Positions 34,023-44,839 are shown, counted from the first letter of the stretch. The stretch is DNA of 64,000 bases from Desmodus rotundus (GCF_022682495.2 NC_071394.1:30538470-30602469), one strand, 5' to 3'. A program made the numbers and translations. The notes: a model not told the origin generated them from the sequence alone.

Positions 34023-34689
34023 TTTTCTCTAAAGGGCTTATTTCTTTCAAGATAAGTTTCTTTTTTTTGTTTTAACTAAGATGAACAGACAAAAGTAATT
34101 TCAGGGAAAAATAAAGAGACACACCATATACTCCTTTTAGATTACAAAGAGGTTTCCTAACGAAGACCCAAACCCAATTGCTCCAGACTGATGCTGAAAA
34201 TATAGCTATAGTTATACAGCTGAAAATCAGCTGAGGACATTTTATTTTATCTGGCAACTAACTTCATATTATTAATGTAATATTCATTACATTAATGAAA
34301 TTTTAATTTAATAAAGCCATTGTTTTTGAGGAATCACCTCCTCAGTTGTCAATAATGGTTTTGTCCCTATGGGGAAACACACCCATGCACACAAACACAT
34401 ACTTCAATACTCTCTCAGTTGATATCACTAAGGTTCAAGCCTAGGTTTGCATGATCATGTATTTAAACATCCGGTGAGAGGGGTAGAAATTACTGATATT
34501 GATACTAAAACAATAAGCATAAGCTAATTGAGATATTATTTTACGAGTAATGTACTCATTGTATTTTACAGCATAAATATGATAACCTTTTTCTTTCTAG
34601 TTGAATACACACCTGTTGTCCTACCTCTAACTGGACATATATAATCTTAGAAATTTAAAGGCGACGGTGGAGTGGATGTAACTATACAG
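34023..34689. other. Unassigned sequence
   Basis: Nothing recognised. Contains 'aatattcattacattaatgaaattttaattt'-like short AT palindromes near 34280. Confidence 0.35.
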
Positions 34690-34852
34690 ATTATCTAGTC
34701 CACACCTCATTTTTCAAGCTGAAAAAAATTGAGGCCCATAGCAGGTGAGTGACATTTCCCAAGTCCCTTTTGTAGTTCGTGGCAGAGCTGGACCTAAAAG
34801 CTCAATCTCCATTGCTCAATTTACCATACTATCCTGTGTCTCCTGATGACTT
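34690..34852 (-). repeat. MIR SINE, antisense
   Basis: 'ctcatttttcaagctgaaaa', 'attgaggcccatagcaggtg', 'gtggcagagctggacctaaa' and 'accatactatcctgtgtc' match reverse-complement MIR. Confidence 0.7.
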
Positions 34853-36289
34853 AAAGATAGACTTGAAACATAAAGATGTTATTAAATTAGCACGCTATAT
34901 TTGTAAAATATTTAAATATATGTGATTTCCTTATGGCTTATCAAAATACAATAAATATTTCCAAAAACAGAAGAGCTGAAATTACTTCCCGACAGCAGCA
35001 GTTTATTTATTATTCCCCCCATTTCCACCATAGAAATATGAGGAAGTCAGGGTGAGTAGTTCCTTTCCTCAAAAACTACCTGGAAAGGAATTCTATACCA
35101 TCCCCAACTTTCTAACACTGTTTCTTCAAGGAAGAAATTAATTCTTCTTTGCAATCAAACATTTCTAAGAAAGTTTGGTGGTGTTCTTTGCATTCTGAGT
35201 GACTAATGGGTCTAACTCTCCTGCATTCGAGAGTTTGTGTGGGTACAGACCAGCGGCCTTCAAAGCCCTGACTGACTAAAGAGTAGATATCAGGAGGATT
35301 TGGGGGGGAAGGATTACCGTGAATTTAAATTTCCTAGACTGCCCCCACATTTTAGTTTTAGATCAAATGAATAATCTCGAATTATGTGGTTTCCTCATGT
35401 CTCCTACCTGACATTCTACACAGCCCAGGTCCCTTCAAATTTCCTGGAAATTCAGCCAAAACTCAATCTTGGTTTGTGAATCTTGGCAAAGAAGTCTGCT
35501 GGCCGCTCCAAGCCCTCCAGCCGGCAGCGTGTACATACTCTCTTCCTTCTCTGGAGGACCCAGAGGGCACAGCTGTTCTGTGTGTTTGTGTTGGTTAGCC
35601 TCCCCAAGTCCAGGGTGATGTCTCCTTTCCCAGATTCCAGGTTTACCATTCCCTGATATTGATCACTACACCCCAGAGGGAAAATAAAAATCCCAAGGTC
35701 ATAAGAGTGAAAACCTCTATAGCATCCTCCAATATGGTCGGTTCATTAGTCTTGGGCTTCCTCCCGTGCCAGCCACTCCAGAGAGCTTTCTTCCCCATGG
35801 CTCTACCGTCTCTGACACAATTGTTCTCAGCACCCCTTCAGCTGCTCTTCTCTTTATCATGTGACTCTCAACACCATGGGGTTAGAGAGTCTGTAAAGTT
35901 TAACATCTTATCATTTGGGATTCTTGCACTACGTAAAAATAGTTTTCTCTATGGAATCTCTCCATGCATGAAGCATTCCAATTAGGGAAATTTCAAAACA
36001 TAAACCTGATTCTCTTTTCAAAATATAATAGGGTAACTCTTCAAATTAATAGTATATGAATATTTGGAGCAATTACAATTGTGATTTTGTGATTATATTA
36101 AACTCCAAAGTTACTTTCTCGATGTAATGATTCTAAAATTTATGATAAGTTAAGCAAGTAAAAATACTCAGTGAGTGGGGGAAGGGGAAGACTGCTATAA
36201 CTTAAAAGCATCAAGAAACTGTAATAAGTAAAGCATTTTTATCCTGACATGGAGCTCAGTAGATGGGCCATAAATTTTTTTTTTAAATC
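34853..36289. other. Unassigned sequence
   Basis: 1.4 kb without recognisable repeats. 35380-35660 is open for 65-70 codons on both strands and is slightly GC-richer, with no identifiable protein. Confidence 0.4.
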
Positions 36290-36295
36290 TAAGGA

Positions 36296-36416
36296 TGTTG
36301 GGAACTGCCCTGCCTGGTTTCAGAGAATGTAACCCCCCATGGCTAAGGCTGAGTGAGAGACCTTGGGACCCCAAGCCACTAAGGAGACAAAGCTTATCTC
36401 TCTGGTGACCACGTCA
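36296..36416. mobile_element. 121-bp TG...CA element with 6-bp direct repeats, possible mini-LTR or LTR remnant
   Basis: It begins tgttgggaactgccctgcct and ends ggtgaccacgtca, so it has retroviral-type TG/CA ends. The hexamer taagga lies on both sides (36290-36295 and 36417-36422), consistent with a target-site duplication. At 121 bp it is far shorter than a usual LTR and shows neither TATA nor poly(A) signal. It may be an internally deleted solo LTR; a chance hexamer match cannot be excluded. Confidence 0.4.
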
Positions 36417-36434
36417 TAAGGATACATAAAAATC

Positions 36435-36580
36435 TAATAATTGGGGTGGTGAACACACAGGACAATATACCGATGATGTAGTATAGAATTGTATACCTGA
36501 AACCTGTATAATTTTATTAACTAGTGTCAGTGAAAAAAATTCAGTAAAAAAGGAAAAAGAATTTAATAAATGTTAAAAAA
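36435..36580 (+). mobile_element. LINE-1 3' terminus
   Basis: 'ggggtggtgaacacacagga', 'tatagaattgtatacctgaa' and 'acctgtataattttattaac' are the L1 3' UTR end (gatgtattgtagaattgtacacctgaaac pattern), followed by an A-rich end. Confidence 0.75.
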
Positions 36581-36989
36581 AGAAACTTCAAATTGGAATA
36601 TTTGTTTATTCAGAGAAATTTAGTTTTCTGTCTCACAGCATGCATTACAATGTAATGTGGATTATAAATTTAGATTTTTAAAAAGAAAAGGGAATTTTTT
36701 TCTTAGAGTAGAGTTAATCTTTATAAGCATAAAATTATAGTCAAAATGTAAAAGGATGATCTGGTTACATATGACTTCAGGAGGGTAGGACTAAATAAAT
36801 TCATGAATGTCAAAATGACCAAAACAAAATAAAATGACAAAAGACAAACTGGTGAAGTACCTATCTAGCTATTATGAAGTACATGATAGCAGTGGATATA
36901 ACATACATGTATTTATACACATTTGTGTATAGTTAATATGAGTGATTTTTATAAATCAAACAGGATAAAATTAACATGCTAATTAAAAA
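36581..36989. other. Unassigned sequence
   Basis: AT-rich. May belong to the old L1 that follows, but no clear match. Confidence 0.3.
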
Positions 36990-37334
36990 TGAGCCAAGGA
37001 TACCTATAAAAAGTTATAAGAAACCACATTAACTTGGCCTGTAGACACATGAAATGTGTATGTGTCGTCTAAGAGTCAGAGAGGAAGGTCTAAAATCCAA
37101 TATTTCAAATAAATAAAAAATAAAATTTAATTTTTTCTTTACTATATTTAAAAATATTAAAATACAATGTTGATGATGGTGTAAAAATAAACTTTCTCAT
37201 CCACTACCACTAAGAGTTTAAAATGATAATTTCTGAAAAGCAATTCAGAAATATGTATCAAGAGCCTTAAAAATGTCATATTTTTACCTAGATATTCAAT
37301 GCTAAACATTAGGCCTGAGACAATAACAAAAAAA
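36990..37334 (+). mobile_element. Old LINE-1 (L1M-like), late ORF2, left part of a split copy
   Basis: 'taaactttctcatccactac', 'caattcagaaatatgtatca' and 'agagccttaaaaatgtcata' follow an old L1 signature (caatatgtatcaaaagccttaaaaatg). The match stops where a less diverged L1 begins and appears to resume at about 37775. Confidence 0.6.
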
Positions 37335-37742
37335 TGATGGTACATTTACACAATGGAATACTACTTGGCAGTAAAAGAGTAGAAAATTTTAGCCTTCGTG
37401 CAGTATGAATGGACTTGAGGAACATTATGTTAAATGAAGTAAGGCAGTCAGAGAAAGACAAACACCATATGACCTCACTCATATGTGGAATCTAATGAAC
37501 AAATTGAACTAACAAGCAAAACAGAGACAGACTCAGAGATGGAGAGCAGGCTGACAACTGTGGGCAGGGCGTGGAGGAGTGGTTGGAAGGGTGGAGGGAT
37601 TGAGCAAAAAAGGGAAGGGACTCCTGGACCTGGACCACAGTGCAGTGATTGTATCAGGGGGAGGTATGGGTGGAGGTGGAAAAGGGTATGGGGATAAATG
37701 GTAATGGAAAAAAATACAATAAAAAATGAACTATTAATAAAT
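37335..37742 (+). mobile_element. Young-looking LINE-1 3' end, nested in the older L1
   Basis: 'tacacaatggaatactactt', 'ccatatgacctcactcatat', 'gtggaatctaatgaacaaat', a G-rich 3' UTR and 'atacaataaaaaatgaacta' form a well-preserved L1 3' end with low divergence. The open frames on both strands (70 and 107 codons) are by-products of its G-rich composition. Confidence 0.8.
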
Positions 37743-37774
37743 AAAACCAAGTGAAAAAGAGAGAAAATTATGAA

Positions 37775-37835
37775 AAATATGGGTAAAAGGATGCTCATAA
37801 TAACAGCATAATTTGTAAGAGAGGTGTGTGTGTGT
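37775..37835 (+). mobile_element. Old LINE-1, right part of the split copy
   Basis: 'gtaaaaggatgctcataata' and 'acagcataatttgtaagaga' resemble the next segment of the old L1M ORF2 (aaggatgttcatcatagcattatttataatag), so the young L1 probably interrupted one older element. Confidence 0.45.
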
Positions 37836-38474
37836 TTTAATGGAAATACAAGAGCAAGTCAGTGCAAGGTGAAGTAAGTAAACAAGATTCTTGCTCCGTA
37901 CATCTATTTTCATCCACACATTTTCATAGGAATCCTGGGGCTGAACATTCAAAGTTATTAAAAACATCTGATGTTACTAGAATAACCCATGGTAAGTGTC
38001 AGCCAGTGCACATCACATTTGTCAGGTCACCCTTTAAACAGCCCGTGTCTTACCATCGTTGCATTAGAGATACACTCCCAGGATTCAGTTAAGAAAGGAA
38101 ATCCAAGGCTTAAGTTCTGAAGATAAGTTGATTACAGAGTTTATTCCTGTCACTAGTATCTCCCATCTGTTTGTTTAGGTCAGTTTTATGGGTTCTGCAG
38201 ATACAGAAAGCTGTCCCTCCAAATCTCACCCAGTAACGTAGTCTCTGATCTGACTAAAGGTATGACATAATTTTTCTCCCAATTGCTGGAGGGTGGTAGA
38301 AGCAGCTATTGGCAGAGTTTCAAGTAATAGGTCAAGCCTAAAATTGACTGCTGCCATTTTCTGCATTGGATGGCAGAAGGGCAGAATGTAAAATAGAAAA
38401 TACAGGATGTGGGCAACAATGTAGTCTGATTTTATTTTCCATCCTGGTAATTTGGGACTGAACGTCCAAAGGCA
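37836..38474. other. Unassigned sequence
   Basis: No repeat recognised. It adjoins the 3' end of the antisense ORF1 fragment, whose L1 identity is lost left of about 38475. Confidence 0.35.
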
Positions 38475-39020
38475 AGGATGTAGGTCCTTGCCTTTTCATG
38501 ACTTTGAATACTTCTTTCAATCCCCTTCTTGCCTGTAAGGTCTCTTTTGAGTAACCAGCTGATAGTCTAATGGGAACTCCTTTGTAGCTAACTGTCTCCT
38601 TTTCTCTTGCTGCTTTAAGATTCTCTCCTTATCTTTAATCTTGGGTAATGTAATTATGATGTGCCTTGGTGTGTGCTTCCTTGGGTCCAACTTCTTTGGG
38701 ATTCTCTGAGCTTCCTGGACTTCTGGGAAATCTATTTCCTTTACCAGATTGAGGAAGTTCTCCTTCATTATATTTTCAAATAATTTTTCAATTTCTTGGT
38801 CTTCTTCTTCTCCTTCTTGCACCCTTATGATTCAGACGTTGGAACATTTAAAGTTGTCCTGGAGGTTCCTAAGCCTCTCTTCATTTTTTTGAATTCTTCT
38901 TTTTTCATTCTGTTCTGGTTGAATGGTCATTTCTTCTTTCTGGTTCAAACCAGTGATATGAGTCCCAGTTTCCTTCCCATCACTCTTGGTTCCCTGTACA
39001 TTTGGTGCTGATTCCTGGAT
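38475..39020 (-). mobile_element. LINE-1/HAL1 fragment, antisense (ORF1 region only)
   Basis: The element is recognisable only over ORF1 and shows neither 5' UTR nor 3' UTR in this orientation. At its right end it abuts the 5' UTR of a sense element (from about 39030), so the two units are head to head. Confidence 0.75.
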
Positions 39021-39197
39021 GGGTGTGCTTGTGTATGTTGTAGGACCCTGAGGGAATCTCCTACGAATTTTCTTTGATAAAAGTGAGGAGGGACTCTTTT
39101 TGATAAAAACTAGGAGGGACACCATGGAAGCAAGTGATCCCAGCCCTAAGCCAGACCGTACAGCCCAGGGTTCCAGTGACAGAAAATGAAGCCTCAT
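38517..39197 (-). pseudogene. LINE-1/HAL1 ORF1 remnant
   Basis: L1 ORF1p is an RNA-binding chaperone that coats L1 RNA. On the minus strand one frame stays open across about 225 codons apart from one in-frame TGA (38832-38834). Visible landmarks in order are: a short segment ending ...NEERLRNLQDN (the coiled-coil to RRM boundary); then QEGEEEDQEIEKLFENIM and KENFLNLVKEIDFPEVQEA; then RHIIITLPKIKDKERIL, which is the RRM region. The C-terminal domain breaks off near GDxxxEVFKVMK. The first 60 residues, right of about 39010, do not look like ORF1 and are probably read from the neighbouring element's 5' UTR. The TGA falls where intact copies appear to have an arginine CGA codon, the usual CpG decay. 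Confidence 0.8.
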
Positions 39198-40812
39198 AAC
39201 TTCTGGCTGTAAAAACCAGTGGTGATTGAGGCAGCAGAAGAAACTGTCAGCCTCTCAAGAGAGTCCATATAAAGGGCCCACATGGTCTTAGAATGTGTGT
39301 AAACCTACCCACTCTGGAACCCACCACCAGGGCAACAGCTAAAGGGGAAAGACCTAGAGGGGCATCAGTCACATATGGGAAGTGGGTGAAGTGACTGGAA
39401 ATGGGGTGAGGGCTGAGCAAGAGGCATTGTTCCCTCTCTGAACTGTCTTCCACATTCAGTGCCACAAAGCAGTGAAGCCGGTTGCCCTGACCTGATGAAT
39501 ACCTTAGGCTCTGTGCCTTACAATGTAACAGGTGCACCAAGACAGGGAGTCAAAGCAGCTCTACCTAAGACACAGAAACAATCACAGGGAGGCTGCCAAG
39601 TTGAGGAGACAAAGAAATATGGCCCAAGTGAAAGAACAGATTGAAACTCCAGAAAAAGAACTAAGCAAAATAGAGATAACCAACCTATCAGATGCAGACT
39701 TTAAAACAACGGTGATTAGGATGCTCAGAAAATTCATTGAGTATGGCAAATGCATAACAGAAGGAATGAAGGCTATGATAAGTGAAGGGAGGGAAGCTGG
39801 GGTTCAAATCAACAATTTGGAGCACAAGGAGGAAATAAACAGTCAACCAGTACTGGAATGAAGAAACAAAAACTTAATAAAATGAGGAAAGAATAAGAAG
39901 ACTTTGGAACATCTCCAAAAGTGCCAGCATCTGAATCATAGGGATGCCAGAAGGAGAAGAGAAAGAGCAAGAAATTGAAAACTTATTTGAAAAAATAATG
40001 AAAGAAAACTTCCCTAAATTGGTGAAGGAAATGCAATTCCAGAAAGCACAGAGAGTCCCAAACAAGTTGGACCCAAAGAGGACCAACCAACACATGTCAT
40101 AATTAAAATACCAAATATTAAAGATGAAGAGAGAATCTTAAAAGCAGCAAAAGAAAAGAAGAGAATTATCTACAAAGGAGTTCCCATAAGACAATCAGGC
40201 TGATTTCTCAACAGAAACTTTGCAGGCAAGGAGGGACTGGCAAGAAGTATTCAAAAGCAAGAACCTACAACCAAGAGTACTCTGTCCAGCAAAGCTATCA
40301 TTTAGAATTGAAGGACAGATAAAGTGCTTCCCAGACAAGATAAAGCTAAAGTAGTTCATCATCACCATGCCTTTATTATATGAAATGTTAAAGGGACTTA
40401 TTTAAGAAAAAGAAGAAATCAAAACTATAAACAGTGAAATGACAACAAACTCACATATATCAACAGCTGAATCTAAAAAACAAAAACAAATACTAATTAA
40501 GCAAACAACTACAATGGGAACAGAATTACAGATACAGAGATCATTTGGAGGGTTATCAGCAGGGACGGGGAAAGGGGAGAATAGAGGGAAAGGTACAAGG
40601 ATTAAGAAGCATAATTGGTAGGTACAAAATAGACAGGGGAACATTAAGAATAGTATAGGAAATGGAGAAGCCAAAGAATTTATATGCATGACCCATGGAC
40701 ATGAACTAAGGTGGGTCATTGCTGGAGGGAAGGGGAGCACAGGGGAGGGGGGCAGAGGGGAAAAATTGGGGGCAATTGTAATAGCACAATCAATAAAATA
40801 CACTTTTAAAAA
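39030..40812 (+). mobile_element. HAL1 (half-LINE-1) element with 5' UTR, ORF1 and 3' UTR, no ORF2
   Basis: 5' UTR (about 39030-39610) includes 'gaggcagcagaagaaactgt', 'agggcccacatggtcttaga', 'cctagaggggcatcagtcac' and 'aggctctgtgccttacaatg', phrases I associate with bat L1 5' UTRs. ORF1 (decayed) follows to about 40400. The element then passes directly to a G-rich 3' UTR (aaggggagcacaggggaggg) and ends 'caatcaataaaatacacttt' plus A's. There is no endonuclease or reverse transcriptase segment between ORF1 and the 3' UTR. That is the HAL1 layout, which would need ORF2 protein supplied by a full L1. Confidence 0.75.
39532..40390 (+). pseudogene. HAL1 ORF1 remnant
   Basis: Frame 1 (to 39861) gives the N-terminal and coiled-coil part, with ETPEKELSKIEITNLSDADF and KTTVIRMLRKFIEYGKC. 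It ends in TGA. A second frame picks up with IIGMPEGEEKEQEIENLFEK and IMKENFPKLVKE (from about 39935), and a third with IIKIPNIKDEERILKAAKEK (from about 40095), the RRM core. The C-terminal domain is visible as 'gagtactctgtccagcaaag' and 'cttcccagacaagataaagc'. At least two frameshifts and several stops make it non-functional. A TGA at 39932-39934 sits at the same place as the TGA in the antisense copy. Confidence 0.8.
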
Positions 40813-41093
40813 AGATGCTAGAGATAATGAGCATAGTTCATGGTTATTTGTACAACATGCTGATTCTGAGAAGAAAGCCAAAAACTGTCAATGAGTAATG
40901 GTGATGAACAGAAGAAGTCTTTCCTGAGGCATAGCATGTTTGTACAAGTCAATTCTGTGTCTCTAAATTCAGGAATTGTTGGGGATAAGGACAGTGACCC
41001 GGGCCATATTATCATAAAGTGATCAATTAGAAGAATTTCATTTATTTGAAAGGAACTCTAGACTCTCAAGACACACAAACATTCAGGCCTCAT
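40813..41093. other. Unassigned sequence
   Basis: Flank between the HAL1 tail and the LTR-like block. No TSD matching the HAL1 5' side was found, because the 5' edge is obscured by the antisense copy. Confidence 0.3.
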
Positions 41094-42175
41094 TGTAGCA
41101 GGGTGCAAGCAGGGGGGGTGCAAATGGGGATTTTTAATGGGTCCAGAACTCAGGGTGTTCAGGAAATATTAGAGAAAAATATATACATGATGTCCTCACC
41201 CCCCCCCACCAGTATGAGCTGGGGGATGGGACACATGGAGCAGGGCCATTGAGAGCTGTTTTGCATAGCAACAGCTTTGCAGCTAACCTCTGGCATGGTC
41301 ATTTAACATATCTATAACCTTTAACTGGTTTCATGGATATGTTAAATAGCTGTGGCCATGCTTTGAGCCAAGGGGATGGGAGTGACTTCAACCCCGGATG
41401 TAACTGGGCAGCAACTCCCCCTGGTTACAGCACCTGTGTGAGAGCTTGGAGATGATTGGCTCCATGCCATGGGGCCACACCTGCCCAGACTTACTATGGC
41501 AGCCCAGTAAAGCTGGAAGTATAGGGGAATGCTGGCAGGTGTAACTGATTGTAGGAGGAGTCGGAAGTGGGGCTACAGAGGAAGACTGGTGTGGGGATTT
41601 AAACTCAGGTGCCGCAGCCATACCAGAGAGGACCACGCGGCTTTGGCAGAGTAGGCTGGGACCATGCAGCTCTGGCAGAGGTTGGGACCAACGGCTTGGG
41701 CACGAGTTAGGACCACATGGCTTTGGGGTGCTCCCTTTTGCCATGTGGCTTAGGCAGCAGGAGAGACTTTGCCTGGAAGAAAAAGGGAGAAAGAACTCTT
41801 GCTGGTGGGCCACAAGAAGGTGCCACATGGCTCTGGATTAACTGGAGATTGCGGCAGCCACATGGCAGATGTGCTGGAACCAAGGGGCTGCCTGAACCAC
41901 TGACTTCTACTTCTTTTCCTGAGATATGGTACCCTGGACTGGGCAGAAGGGAGAAGGAAGGACTGTGTGCATCTGTGGGTATTCTAAAGAACTTTAGTAT
42001 TTTAATGAAGACATTAAGTCATTACTCTAAGTCTGTATCAATTTTAAATAAGTAATTCCTTTCCTTTTCACCAATCTCTGGCATTGAAAGATGTCTTTCC
42101 TCTGGGGTCAGGCAAAGCAAACCTAGTAGGTGGGGGGAAAACCCCAGAGAAAAAGGGGGGCTCCTTTTGGTAACA
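41094..42175 (+). mobile_element. Putative endogenous retrovirus LTR, family unknown
   Basis: A GC-richer block of about 1.1 kb beginning tgtagcagggtgcaag and ending ggtaaca, so TG/CA ends are possible. Inside are a perfect 12-bp inverted repeat (atttaacatatc, 41301-41312 with 41336-41347), a 9-bp one (ctctggggt, 42100-42108 with 42141-42149) and at least six degenerate copies of a '(a)ccacatggctttggcag' motif between 41625 and 41860. AT-rich text near 41990-42060 could hold R/U5 signals, but no AATAAA in a convincing place was seen. No TSD confirmed. Open frames of 112 and 146 codons cross it on both strands and are not gag, pol or env. Confidence 0.4.
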
Positions 42176-42451
42176 GTGTATCGTTCACTCCCTCCAGGTC
42201 TGTTCTGCAACATCATGACAACATTTTTAGTATATCTCTGTCAAGCTCATATAAACCACTTCTTCATTTCCATTATAGTTCAGTGTTTTAGTGATAAAAG
42301 GGTTTCAAGGCCAAAATATCAGTTTTACTAAGTCATCCTGATTTAAAAGCAGCTGAAAACACGCAAATGGTTAGATTTTTACTTTCTTGAGTCTTAGAAC
42401 ATATCAATATTTTTAGCCTCAGACACCTTCTAATTTCGTGTGATGTAAACC
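42176..42451. other. Unassigned sequence
   Basis: Nothing recognised. Confidence 0.3.
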
Positions 42452-42600
42452 AGTGCTACTCAAACTGTGGTCAGCAGACAAGACCTGGTCCACGGCTATT
42501 TGTTACTAATTAGTGAAGAGTACAAAAATTGATAATAAGTGCTTATAAATTTTTATAGCAATTTGACAGTTTTATTTGCTTCTAATAACAGCAAATTAGG
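42452..42600 (+). mobile_element. Possible hAT-type DNA element fragment
   Basis: 'cagtgctactcaaactgtgg', 'tcagcagacaagacctggtc' and 'cacggctatttgttactaat' resemble the left end of MER-type hAT elements (cagtgcttctcaaactgtggtcc). No right end found. Confidence 0.45.
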
Positions 42601-42852
42601 GATTTATTTTTTGATATCTTCATGTTTTTGTTTTTATGCTGATTTATTTTTATCAGAGTTTGTAAAAGAATCAGTCCATGACAGTTTGAAAATAAATAAA
42701 ACTAGTGCTTCACCACAGGTAGTTTGAGATAGATGAGCATGAGTTTATGCCCCCTTCTACTTCCCACCTATTCTCCCGGGAAGAACGATGATGACTAATG
42801 AATGTAAATGTTCCCATTTATATTTCCCATAAAATATAATTTTATGTTCTGC
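42601..42852. other. Unassigned sequence
   Basis: AT-rich. Nothing recognised. Confidence 0.3.
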
Positions 42853-43458
42853 ATTAGTTTTGTATTTCTGTGTAACAAATTACCACAAGCTTAGCAGCTT
42901 AAAACATTGCCATTTATTAGCTCATAGTACTTCGGGTCAGACGTCTGTTACGGTGTGACTGGTTTCTCCACTCAGGATATCACATGGCCGAAATCAAGGT
43001 GTCGGCTGGACTGACCCCTTGTCTGGTGGCTCTAGGGAAAAGTCTGTTCCCAAGCTCATTCTCGTTAGCAGAGTTTAGCTGCTTGCAGTGGTGAGAGTGA
43101 GAGCCCCATTTTCCCACTGGCTGTCAGCAACAACCTGCTCTCAGCTCCCAGAGCCTGCCCACAATCTCTTGCCACTTGGCCTCCTTCATCATTAAGCTAA
43201 TAACAGTGCATCGAATCCTTCTCCTGCTTTAAATCTCTGACTTCCTTTTCTGTGACCTAAGCCATGTGCTTAGGTCAGGCCCACATGGATAATCTCCCTG
43301 CATTAAAGTCAACTGTGCCTGTAACATAACCTAATCATGGAGTAAAACCCATCACATTCACATTCCCAGGGATTACACAGCCATGTACTCCATCCACAGT
43401 GGGGGAGGGTGGGAAGGAGGGAATCTTTGAGGCCATCTTAGAACTCTGCCTACCACAC
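42853..43458 (+). mobile_element. MLT1-type MaLR LTR
   Basis: 'tgcattagttttgtatttct', 'aacaaattaccacaagctta', 'aaatcaaggtgtcggctgga', 'atggataatctccctgcatt' and 'gaactctgcctaccaca' mark a nearly full-length LTR of the same broad type as 15566-16536. It is uninterrupted, unlike that copy. Confidence 0.8.
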
Positions 43459-44839
43459 GCTCTGTTGAATTTCATATCTGAATTTGGCAACTGTTTCCTT
43501 TGAATTCTAGCCAATAAAGACTCTTGACTATTAAATAACATTCTTTGCATAAATCTATCCCTTGTTAGGAGGAGGTCCTTCTCATGTATAATAGGTTAAA
43601 ATTGTTTCATTTCAATGACCCAAATGATATTCACTCAATATATTCTTTAAAAAAAAAGAACTGCACCTGTGTACTATATATTATAATGTTTAATTTCAAT
43701 GTCTCAAATTTCAGAGAGTGAATAAAATAAAATTACTTCTTTAAAAATTTATTTTTTCAAAGTTTAAATATTCTTTTTTAAAAACATGTCCCATTAACGA
43801 CCAGCATAAAAAAAGAGTTATTTCAAAGGAATGTCTGTGGTTTCTGCTAACTTATTATAGATCCTTCCTTTTATAACATAAACCAAGTACTTTGTGATAA
43901 AACACACTAGTTAGAAATACAAACAGACATATTATAGATAATTTCAGTAATGTTTTTCTCTCCTGCAAATACATTTTCTGTCAGTTTAAAGCTGGAATCA
44001 AAGGAATTTTACTTTTAGAGATATTTAGAGCTGGGAGATATAGCAAGCAATTGCAACACTAGCTAATTAAATCAAATACCATTCATGATCTCTGTTAGCA
44101 TTTTAGGGTTCAAGATGAAACAAGATGGAAAAAGTGTATGATCCCTTGATAAGTATAACTTGCAACAAGTTGGCAAACTGGTAGGAATTAAAAGCCAAAA
44201 ATAGCAGTTTTTCTGTGTAATTTTTTTTTGCAATGACTTTATAGCTCCACATCCCAGCTTGCATTACTCATTTTGTGAAATAAAGAGAAAACTATATTTA
44301 AAAAACTTATTTTAAATATATTACTGCACCAAATTGACCAGTTTAAAGAAAATATTCCATGGGATGATGGCATTTGAGGTTCTATATAGAAAAAAAGAAC
44401 ACCATATACTCTCTGACACCGATAACACAGCCAAATATAAAGTAATAATTGCAATAAGTACAACTTAACCTCTGCAGAATTGTGGCTGTTTTTATTAGAA
44501 TGAAAACATCTACATTAGTACCTTTTTTTATGAATTCTAGTTCAATTTAACTAATGTTTTCATTGTTTTCCATGTTGATGTTCCTATATCAAATTTATCT
44601 TAAGCAATGCAATCTAGAAACTTCAAGAACTACAGTTACCAGACATGAAATAAAGACCTGATTTCAAAACACTGTCAGTCTTAAAGATTGTGCTTCGTGA
44701 TGGGGAAAGACAAGTATGTGAAGAGAGAGCAAGATAGAGTCCATTTGTCACTGAATTAAGTTCAGATTTCTGATCATTTTCTGGTGTCTAGATTATAAGG
44801 CTTGAGCTAAGAACTAAAGGATCAACTCAGTTCTGTGTT
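43459..44839. other. Unassigned sequence
   Basis: AT-rich 1.4 kb. No repeat or exon recognised. The 74-codon minus frame at 44239-44463 is unremarkable. Confidence 0.4.

Noticed and set aside
40402..40881. 159-codon minus frame with a hydrophobic, Pro/Phe-rich look
   Set aside because: It is the complement of the G-rich HAL1 3' UTR.
41388..42055. 146-codon minus and 112-codon plus frames
   Set aside because: Both cross the LTR-like block and show no retroviral or cellular protein signature.
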